Source: Sipunculus nudus
Lineage: Eukaryota > Annelida > Sipuncula > Golfingiida > Sipunculidae
Assembly: GCA_026874595.1 (NCBI GenBank)
Contig: CM049322.1
Location: forward strand, 2,217,900 to 2,281,899
Direction: 5' to 3'
DNA length: 64,000 nt
In this document: piece after piece, positions 22,295-32,400 of the stretch
Layout: each line of letters starts with the position of its first letter
How positions within the stretch are numbered: position 1 is the first letter of the stretch
Program-made: the position numbers and the translations under genes
Notes under the pieces: model-generated
What the model was told of the DNA's origin: nothing
Seen by the model: only the letters and a program-made list of their open reading frames with translations
Database searches by the model: none

Positions 22295-22469
22295 CAGGGG
22301 CGGATCCAGGATTTAGGAAAAAAAAGGGGGGGGGGGGGTTCAACCCAGGAGGACTTATGAAAATCCTAAAAATGGGTCATCAGGTCTGGAAAAGGGGGGG
22401 GGGGGGGTGGTCCAGGCCGCAAAATACGTCTAAACCACCTTAAAAAAGATAGCTTCGGGTCCGCTTCTG
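22295..22469. mobile_element. MITE with terminal inverted repeats
   Basis: The element starts CAGGGGCGGATCCAGGATTT and ends AGCTTCGGGTCCGCTTCTG. The ends pair as inverted repeats (CAGGGGCGGATCC against CAGAAGCGGACCC, 10 of 13). It is flanked by the direct repeat ATATC on both sides (22290-22294 and 22470-22474), which fits a 5-base target-site duplication. At 175 bases, with internal G runs of 12 and 13, it has no coding capacity. Confidence 0.65.
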
Positions 22470-22849
22470 ATATCTATCATTGAACCTCTCAGATGTTTGG
22501 CCAGGTGTATCTGATCATGTATTCTGGGATATTCTTTGAGGTCTATTGATAATCAGTAGCTTCTAATTGTAGCTTGTTCACTTTTGTACTGTTCACAAAA
22601 CTCACCTTTTACCTGCAGTCAGAAACTGTCCTATGTTTAATAAATCTTTCTTTAAAAAAAGGGGAAAAAATCTGTCAGATTTCAATGCGACTTTTGTTTT
22701 AATATCTTGCTCCCAATGAGAATTACGTACGCCTCGTAAGTTAGAAAAATACTAGATGTGTCGGAACAACACGAATACCCAAGCTTGGAGCAAATTATGA
22801 ATATTTGTTAAAGTTTGTAAAATGTTCTGTTTATACGGTCAAATGTAGG

Positions 22850-23310
22850 TCATCCAGGACAAAATGCGAACTGTAACAGGTCATAATCCGTCAACACAGC
22901 AAAAATCAGGTCAATATCTGCAGGCATTGCGAAAAAAATCTGTACATATGCATTTTTCAGGAACATTCCCATTTGCGTAAAATGTTCTGTGTTCAGAAGA
23001 CATGATACGGTCAAAGGTAGGTCCATTGGGACAAAACGCGAACCCGATCTGTAATTGGTCATGATCAAGCCACACACCAAAAGCCAGGTCAACATCTGCA
23101 GGAATTGCGAAAAAAATTCTGTACATGTGCATTTATGATGAAAATTTCTATTTTCATGAAATTGTCTATGTTCAGGAGCTGTCATACAGTCCAAAGTACG
23201 TCAACTGGGACGAAACGCAAGCTCGATCTGTAACTGGTCATTATCTGCCAACACATAAAAAATTAGGCCAATATCTGGAGTCATTGCAAAAAAGTCCGTA
23301 CAACTGTTTG
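22850..23310. repeat. ~175-bp tandem repeat, three copies
   Basis: GGACAAAATGCGAAC (22857), GGGACAAAACGCGAACCCGA (23027) and GGGACGAAACGCAAGCTCGA (23206) start three units of 170-180 bases. Each continues with TCTGTAAC(A/T)GGTCAT, GTCAA(C/T)ATCTGCAGG and ATTGCGAAAAAAAT, then CTGTACAT and TTCTGTGTTCAG or TCTATGTTCAG. An ACGGAATG simple repeat follows at 23320-23375. Open frames across it are incidental. Confidence 0.85.
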
Positions 23311-23913
23311 ATTTCGAAATGACGGAATGATGGAAGGACGAAATTACAGAATGACGGAATGACGGAAATGCATAAAACTATATGAAATACACAATAGTGT
23401 CGTTTAGACATTGGCGGAGACATATCTATTTCTGATTCTGAAATAATTGGTTTTTTTTGCACGTACCTGGATGTCCGAGCGATATTCTGGCTGTCGACAG
23501 AGAATTTTAATCTGATTCTTTCAGCTGACCCTTAGTTTTGCCTACTACATCAAACAAAAACGAGTAAACAAATGTGATGACTACACATTACGGACCCTTA
23601 CATTTTACTATAATCAGATACTCATTTTATATCCAGATATATGATCATATAATGAAAAAATGCGGAAAATGTATTTTTTTAATTCATTTTTTTTTACTTT
23701 TGCTAATTTTGGAATGTTTTTCTTTTTGTATTAGATTATTATCTAATGTATGCCTGGACATTAATTTTATGTCCACACAGTTATATTTTAAAGTGTGGAT
23801 CTTCCAGTTGTGAGAAAATTCCTTGCTTCTAAAGATTTAAAACTCTTTGCTTTTTTAATATTTGTGACATTCAGTGTCATATCATAGTTTTATGATAGCA
23901 TATTGGTTGCACC

Positions 23914-24160
23914 ATGAAGTTATCAACCCCCGTCCAGCGGCGCCTTCTGTCAAGTCCTTTTTCCTTTGGACTTAATGAACTGTTCACATTTGATAAAATA
24001 GAAAGAAAATTGGTTTTATTTATAAAATATGATCCAACTGAAATAATGTGTAAAATGCTGAATTTTCAACAGCTAATCGAACAGCCAACCAATAAGCATG
24101 GTAATAGTATAGATCTTATATTCACCGACTGCTAACATGCTTTAGTTTCAGCATTAGGAA
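23914..24160 (+). pseudogene. Non-LTR retrotransposon endonuclease remnant, copy 2
   Basis: The frame 23914-24135 ends KMLNFQQLIEQPTNKHGNSI then DLIFTDC and a stop in place of the next residue. It parallels copy 1 at 20501 residue by residue (PTN.HGNS.D.IFT.C.HA). Upstream residues (KYDPTEIMCKML) match the region before copy 1 (KIRLNKCVNY-like when shifted). Truncated on both sides. It lies 45 bases before the PHD-finger remnant and may belong to the same element. Confidence 0.6.
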
Positions 24161-24204
24161 ACACATGGTCAAATCACATGCACAAAATATAACTTGAAAC
24201 AATA

Positions 24205-24842
24205 TCGCCTTACAGTGTGATGAATGCCAGGAATGGTGTCACATTAAATGTGGCATAGCATAGACACCAATTTTTTAGAATACCAACAGATTGTAGATGG
24301 GGAGCTAGAAGTGGACTGGATGTGTCATGTCTGCCTGCGCCAAGCAAAAGGACCACAAATGTATGAAACCTACACCGTTTAGCCACCTCCCAGATCACGG
24401 ACTCCATCTCTCAGATCGGCAACACCACCTCCCAGATCGGCAACACCACCTCCCAGATCCCCGACTCCTCCCAGATCACCGACTCGATCTCCCAGATCGG
24501 CAACACCACCTCCCAGATCGGCAACACCATCTCCCAGATCCCCGATTCCACCTCCCAGATCACCGACTCGATCTCCCAGATCGGCAACACCACCTCCCAG
24601 ATCACCGACTCGATCTCCCAGATCTGCAACACCACCTCCCAGATCACCGACTCCACCTCCCAGATCACCGACTCGATCTCCCAGACCTGCAACACCACCT
24701 CCCAGATCCCCGACTCCACCTCCCAGATCACCGACTCCACCTCCCAGATCGGCAACACCACCTCCCAGATCGGCAAAACCACCTCCCAGATCACCGACTC
24801 AACCTCCCCAAAAAAGCTCTAAATGTTTAGACCCAAAGTCTT
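24205..24842 (+). pseudogene. Broken PHD-finger ORF with PPPRSPT repeat tail
   Basis: From 24209 the frame reads LQCDECQEWCHIKCGIA. After a +/-1 shift near 24260 the next frame reads DTNFLEYQQIVDGELEVDW then MCHVCLRQAKGP. Together these give the CxxC...WCH..C...W.C..C pattern of a PHD zinc finger with one frameshift. A TAG at about 24381 is followed, in the same frame, by about 18 heptad-like repeats of PPPRSPT, PPPRSAT and SPRSPTR (21-base units, 24384-24800), and then QPPQKSSKCLDPKSLK and a stop. PHD-type fingers with Pro-rich flanks occur in ORF1-type proteins of some LINEs and in chromatin proteins. Which one this came from cannot be told here. Long frames on other strands and frames over the 21-base repeat are shadows. 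Confidence 0.6.
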
Positions 24843-25090
24843 TAAAATAGGCCTACAATTATACATAATGATAATAAAATTATAATAAAATTATAATATT
24901 GATATTCAGTAACAAGTTATACTGTTAAATGATTTTAAATAAACGTAATATTACCTGCCTTCACATATTAATCATTTAATAGATTTCTAGAAATAATGTG
25001 TCCATTCGAATGGTTGAACTAGTCTTATTTATTAACGATAATGCAGTGTCACATTAGACTAAAAACCTTATCTGTCACACAGTAATAACG

Positions 25091-25091
<1 letters not shown>

Positions 25092-25137
<46 letters not shown>
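25092..25137. repeat. TA microsatellite
   Basis: Uninterrupted (TA)n. Confidence 0.97.
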
Positions 25138-25140
<3 letters not shown>

Positions 25141-25352
25141 CAAATAAAATTGTTGATGTATAACGTTATGTAAACATGGTTTCGATTTCTAAATTCTTAA
25201 ATTATTAGGTGCGATCGCAAGCTTGGGATAACCAGTCCCTGCGGGCAAACATCGAAAGAGGCGTTCAGGTCCGATGGCAATGAAAACGGGTGCAGATCAG
25301 TCGCGGAATAAATAACCATTCATCACCTCTCAGAAACAATTAACTTCAAGGT

Positions 25353-25392
25353 TAACTTTAGCTGGGCAGAGTGACCCATGAGTCCCTTGTTA
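25353..25392 (+). repeat. GACCCATGRGTC repeat terminus
   Basis: AACTTTAGCTGGGCAGAGTG then ACCCATGAGTCCCTTGTTAA. It is another copy of the terminus seen at 13835 and 20662. The flanking 25393-26150 stretch has a T15-G13 run at 25558-25586 and no gene. Confidence 0.5.
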
Positions 25393-26149
25393 ATAAATTT
25401 CAACGAGTGTCTGATTGACTTAAATATATACCTTTGGTCTCGTTTGGTGCATTTTTTTAATTTAAATCGGTATTTGAGCATCCATCTAATAGGCAGTTAC
25501 TTGGATGAACAAGACAACAGTGAGCCTTATATGCTGAAATGTACCCGGTGGTACAGTTTTTTTTTTTTTTTGGGGGGGGGGGGGTTACTAAAACTTGAAG
25601 CCTTAAAGAAAAAGAACATATTTAATAGCACTAAGACTTTTGTTCCGGGTATGAGTGTCTAAAATACAAGCTGTTCCATGGCTTTATTGGGAATAACATC
25701 ACAATATCCTGTCACCAGATGATTATAAATCTGTTGAACACCAAGCTCGCTCATTCAAATCGTTTATGCCAGAACATTTTCCATAAAATACAAAAACAGA
25801 AAACACAAATGAACCTGTTTTGTACATATTTAAATATATGAATCATCAATGAGAAAGACGGACCACACGTTTACCATAAATAATAAACTGGAGCTCAGTA
25901 AAAGATCTGTAAATAAACATTAAGACCAGGCAGCATTACCCTCATACAGTTTCAACAAAAGGGTCCGTGATATTGTCAGATGTTAATAGAAGGAAGAAAG
26001 TGAAATATCGGAATTCACCCAGGTGACGTGTCATACATCAGAAGTTATCCGGCCATAACAGTTACGGTCAGTATGTCAAAGAGGTCGTCGTGCATTGGTA
26101 ATATTGCAGAGTCTGGGATCACTGGTCAGGACACCCAGTGAAGAGAGGT

Positions 26150-26215
26150 GTGGTTACATTATATCAATGTATGTATGAAGAACATGAGCTTTAATACACA
26201 CTCAGTCTTTAAGAA
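26150..26215 (+). promoter_or_regulatory. Putative promoter/5' UTR of protease-homologue gene
   Basis: A TATA-like TTACATTATATCA lies about 60 bases before the ATG at 26216, and a TGACGTGTCA element (CRE-like) lies at about 26022. The transcription start is not defined. No upstream in-frame ATG was preferred because the ATG at 26216 opens directly into a signal peptide. Confidence 0.3.
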
Positions 26216-26285
26216 ATGAAGACCTTAGTTGTCCTTGGTGTCCTGGTCGTGCTCCTTGCTGTGGAGGAAGGAAAACCAGTCAAAA
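26216..26285 (+). CDS. Exon 1: signal peptide
   Basis: ATG AAG ACC starts MKTLVVLGVLVVLLAVEEGK then PVK. There is a short positive start, a 14-residue Val/Leu core and probable cleavage near Ala15-Val16 or just after. It ends at phase 1 at the donor AAAA|GTAAGT, a strong consensus. Confidence 0.88.
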
Positions 26286-26384
26286 GTAAGTACGTTTAGA
26301 ATCTTTACTTCTCTTATAATTTCTTTGTCAGGATTTTTGTTAACAATGGTGAAGGCATTTTTTACATGGATGATGTTTAGCTAG

Positions 26385-26435
<51 letters not shown>

Positions 26436-29400
26436 GAAACTAGTGACCACAAGGATGATATGGCTAGCCTGTGTAGACGTAACCATGATTCACCACGCTG
26501 CGTTTTGGTGCTATGTTTGAATCCAACATGAAAAGACATACCAATGTAAAATCTATAGACGTTTATATTTCAGACATCGTGGTTAGCGCTTTACACCATA
26601 ATGACATAGCATATGACAAACTTTACAGTTACCGCATAATTTTAGTGCTGTTATTCAAAAGTTTCAATTACTATGGCCAAACAATCTCCATATTCTTTCT
26701 GAATTAACCATTCTCATTAGTTTGACATGCAACACTTACTCCCATAACTGTCATATACTAATCCGTGGGGAAGCCCTTTTCAAAAGCAGTATTATTTACA
26801 ACACGTACAAGCTCGACTCTCGCTACGCTCCATACGTATAAATATATCTGAATCAAGCTTGGAAAGTTCGATTAAACAAAACAGCAAGTTACCAGTCATA
26901 AATATTCAAAATTATATTTGAATCCTACTATACGGCGATCGAATTACACGGGTTTAACATTAGAGAACGGGTAAGTTCTGGTGCTGCATGTTGGGTGTGG
27001 AATGATAACAAGAACGGATATGTTCTGGTGCTGTTCGTTGGGTGAGAGATGAAAACAATAATGATGCAATGATGTCAGTGCCGTGAATGGTCCATGAAGT
27101 TCAGCCAGCTCAGAAACCATTGGGAAGGTTCGCGAAATTGTTCACTCATGCAAAATCAGTAGATATGACGGTTTCAAGATCTTCTTAACCAAGTCACACT
27201 CTACTCATTACAATCCCTCCGTTTACTTCATATGGACGAGCGATTCAATTATAATGTTACCTGCATAACTTTCGAAGTATTAATTAATAATATCACTAGT
27301 TATGTCAAGATCATATTGTGCTCTTTCATAACATGAGGACAATCTTTTATTGCCAAAGCTTTTGGAATTGATTTATTTTTACTTTAATTTTTTGACATAG
27401 ATTGTGAAAATAGTTAAAATATACAGGAATGGCATATTCCATTATCTAGTTGGTGGCCTTTGGTTCTGTCTAGAGGTGAGGGAATCCGGTGAACAGATAG
27501 GCAACATCTCGACTTGGACGGGCCACAACAACGCACTGTCATAGACACCCTGGGGAACCCATAACCAGCGGGGAGTGGGGCATTTAACGATTTGTTACTA
27601 ATCTTATATGAAAAAAAAAATTTTCATACAATGTATATACCTGATATTTTACATTTATATCGACTACTACACTATCTGTATTTTGCTGGAAAGCAAAATT
27701 AAAATTAAGGGTTGCATAAGTAGAGAAGTAGGTAGCATAATTATTTTAATCCGCAGTTTTGAGTTTGTAGATCGTTCGATGTTTTACGTAAAATGAGTCT
27801 GTTGGTGTACAAGATGCACATTTCTTCTTCTCCAGACAAAGGCATGGAAATGTATTATCAGCCTTTAACATACACATGTAACTTCCAATGTAAAGAGAAA
27901 AATGTAAAAACTTATCACATTTTTACTTCTCCCATTTACTGTATAGTAGTAACGGGTGGCACGTGGGTCATGACGCTCAGCTGAATTTGACATACAAGGA
28001 CACATGATCTGGCACAAATATATTTCATAAGGAGCCTTGAACAACGGGTAGAATGACAGTCCTTAGAAAATAGGTGACAATGACCTTGTATAGACTTTTC
28101 AAGATTGTTCCAGGAACTCCCCATATCATGTTCTTTCACCACAATAGAGGTCACATTGACTTTTTTTCAGATTTCTGAGGAATTTTAACAGGAATATACT
28201 TGAAACTTCAAATAAGAAGTTTCTAGGTCCAGCTGTAACCAGCCATACAGATCTGTCCTATAGGGAACTAAGATCATATTCTTTAACAAATTTGCATGAT
28301 CTATTTCACCATGACCTAATTTCAGGTTTCCACAAAGATTTACGCAGAATATCCCTGGATGTCATGTTAGAAAGACCTCAGCCCAAATGGATAAACTGTG
28401 TACCCTGCGTGCCTCACAGGGTGCTCAAATAATGTTTAATGTCCATGGCTTGCAGACTATGTCACCATGACCTAATGTCAGGTTTCCGAGGAGAGTTGTG
28501 TAATGTTCTAATCTGGTTTCAAAGATTGGAAGCGCTTTTTTTTGCAGACTTGCTTTATTCAGTTACCAAAATTAAGATGGCCGCTAATCTCGGATCTTCT
28601 CGGGAGACGGTAAACAGTGCAAATAGTTACTACGGAGCTCTCTAGATGTCAGCAACGCCCATCTGGGCCAACTGTATAACATTATAATTTACATAATACC
28701 TCTTTAGATAGGCAGTGAGATGTACCAAGGTCTAAGGGTTACGGTTTGGGTTCTATTAAAGGCTTGGCTACTTCATGTGGTTTAAAAAACAGAGAAAAAA
28801 AAAACATAAGTTATTTTAACTTTTACTCATTCACAAAATGTTGCTGTTGCATCATAAAACCCACCTCAATTGTTTCCTCCTACCAAAATTATTATAAAAA
28901 AAATGAGCTAATTTGCCTTTCAGTAAAGTTTGGTTGATGTGATTTCTGAATTGTAAAAAAAAAATCCAAAATGGCCGCCTTCATGATGGCCGCCAAATAA
29001 ACCCATGGGACAACATTTCGCAATAGAAACCTCAAAAGCAGACAGTCTAAGGAATTTAAAATGTAGGTTAGAAAAATACTTATTCTGGGTTAATGGGAAA
29101 CCATATGTCTTTTTTATTGTGAAGGACGATTTGGTCATATGAGTAAACTTATTGCTTAAAAACCAGGCCATATTTCTTGCCTGCATCGAAGCTAAACTTT
29201 ATTATAAAAGACACTTGATCTATATTAGTAATTCATTATTATTATTATCATTATTATAATTATTATAATTATGGTAGTGTTAATCATCTTATGTAGTATC
29301 AATTCATTCACTCACTTTTATGAAAATTAGATAAGTTGCAAACAGCAAAACAAAAACTAGACTGCGGTCGAGCGCTTGCCGGAAATGACGTCGAAATAGT

Positions 29401-32400
29401 CCGATGAATGAGCAAGAAATGAGAGGTAGAAAACGAGCCCTTGCTTGTGAAGATAGGACCAATTTTGTCAAAGTTAAGAAGGAAATAAGATTTGGTCGTG
29501 TTTTGATGACCTTGACCTTTGACCTATTCAGACAAGACACATAGAACTTCCAGAAATCTTTAAGACACACAATATATATGAAAGTTACAAAGAGATTCAA
29601 GATAGACTGAGAACTGAAGAATGTTATGTGTAAGACGCATGAACCAGCAAGCAGAAGAAATTGAGACAGCTGACGAACAGACAAACATATTGACAAAGTA
29701 ACACAAGATGAACACCAGATGACTCAACCAGGTTATAGAAAAGACTCAGAGGCAGAAAATAAGCTATAGTTTATGTAATTGAAGTTTTTTAGTTTTGGAG
29801 ATAAAACCAACAAGTGATATGTTTGGGAGGTTCGACTGCAGCGCCACCTAACGGCCATATCCAGAAATAGAAAAATATCTTTCGAGATATTATTCCAAAA
29901 CAGAAGATTTACCAGTCCAAAGCGATTGCTGGAAAAACTGAGGCCTGTAGTATGCTATAAGTCAGACGCAAGAACCAAGAAGCAGGCGAAATGGACGATA
30001 ACTGACAAACAGACAGACATACTGACAAATTGACACAATATCAAAACCAGTCGACCAGACCAGATTATGAAGAAGACTCAGTAGAGGAAAAAATAAGCTA
30101 TAATTAATATAATTGAGGTTTATGTTTTGAGATAAATAACCAAATATGAGATGTGTGTGGAGGTTTCGGTGCAGCGCTACCTAGCGACCATATAAAAAAA
30201 ATGAAAAATCGCTTTTGAGATATTAGTGTAAGATTTAAGACGTACCAGTTTTAAAATGATTTCTGCAAAACTGTGTCCTGTAGTATGCTATAAATAATAG
30301 ACAAGGACATGGAAGCAGGCGAAATTTACGACAACTGACAAACAAACAAACATACGACGGATTGACACAAGTTCAAGACCAATCGACCAGACCAGAATCG
30401 AGTTTAACTACAACAGACACAATCGGATTATGTACGTATAACTGGCACCAGGCCACAGAGGGGAACGTATCAAATGCAGAACAATTAAATTTACATCAGT
30501 TACTCCCGTTATGTGATCAAAGAGATTAAGGTTATTTAGATGATTCTTTGGTAAGCGCTACAGTGGTTCACTGGTGTTGATTTTATCATAGACTACAATG
30601 CAAAGGCTACAATTATTTCAAACAATAAAATTACTCGTCAAGCAGTATCACTCGTATGATATCGGTGGCCAGACACATGAATTGACAAATATATGTTTGA
30701 AAAATCATGAAAACTTGGAATGAGGAACGATATTTGATTGTCCAATATTTGTTTCTTTCAGAAGGATGCAAAAGTCCCCCTCACAGTGATGCGTGTCTAC
30801 TGAATAAATGGATCTTTGCCGGATGTTTACCAGAAGGCACAGCAGCGCCACCTAATGGGGTAATTATTTTTTAAAGAAAACTACAACTACTTGGTTGGAG
30901 ATATGTGTCACTTGAAGAGCATTATGTTTATGTACAGATAAACCTTAAACTTTACTTCCTGGAAGACTGATAGTTACTATAGGCGTACTGAACTTGTGAA
31001 AAAGGAGCACATATTATAAAACAATTATATAAAACGATGTATCTTGTTGGATATTTTAAATTATAAATATAATATTGATATATTTTATTATTTACTCTCG
31101 TTGATCACATGATGATCACCTAGGTTACAATCAATAAAGGTTTAACAAAGTAATTTACCGTACTGTTGGTCAGACTATGACAGAGTTCTGGCGGAAAATG
31201 AGTGTCCCTGCAATGAAAGATGACATGAAACAGTACAGGAGGAGGGCGATAAGAGGCTGGACGGTCAGGGAGGGGCCAGAAAACGGAACGGAGTACATGA
31301 CACTGTGTTACGGCAAACAGGGAGGTGAGTTCAAATTGGGGGGGGGGGGGGAGATAAATTTGCTGATATCTTAATGTGATTTTCAAGCTGTATTTTAAAT
31401 GTAGAGAAAGGTAGTTGATTCAAGATGGAGTTGACAGTTTATTGATGTGAAATAAGTTTGATAGAACGGCTTGCAATTCAGCTGAAACTTCAAACAAGGG
31501 AAAACATTTTTATTGTTTTAAACAGGTCCATAACATTCTATGGGATCCGTACCCAACGTTTCTTGAATTGTTTTTGAAATTTTACAAACAAACAATTTAC
31601 AGACAAATCTACACAAAATTCCTCGAAAATGTCAAGGATAAGTGTATCGCATATGACATTACTTTTTGAGCAGAAGGATAGGTAGCAAAACCGAAGATAG
31701 TATCATAAGCGCCATGTTGTGATAATGACAATATAATGTGTAAGATATGTTAAGAATAGAGCACAGCACACAGACAGCAGGCTGATTATACAGAAGGTTA
31801 GTTGGTTACAGCACATTACTTAAAAGCGGGGTGGCTCATTGGTGACTATCCGAATAAAAACTAGAAACATAAGGGAAAGATCTAGTAACGGGAAGATGAA
31901 CTATTATTTAATGAAACATTGAAAGCTTGATATTATTTCTTATATTGTTTAATATTTCTACATAATATTTTTATGAGAAGTGAACAAACTAAAGCATTTT
32001 CATTTTTCTCATGACTCTTCTGTTCTTTGTTTCTTTTCTCTAATTAATATAAATAACTATTTACTTATTACAGATGACTGTGGTGGTGATGAACAGCCCG
32101 GACCTCATACCGTCGCCTGTCTAAGAAGACTATGGAATGAAACTAGTTGTTACATGACAGGAACCAAAGCTCCACTGCGAGGTCCGGTAAGGGTAAATTG
32201 TTCTTTTCCCGTCAAGTGCTCAGTATGATATTATAATGGGAATGTTGACACACTGCCTACACCTAGTATTGACGACTGATATTGAACGTACGGCTATTCA
32301 TATGAAAATTTTCTGTTGAATTTCTTCTTTTTTTATATTTTATATCACTTGAAAATAATTTATGATCCTGTGACCACAAACACATATGCCGAACACTACA

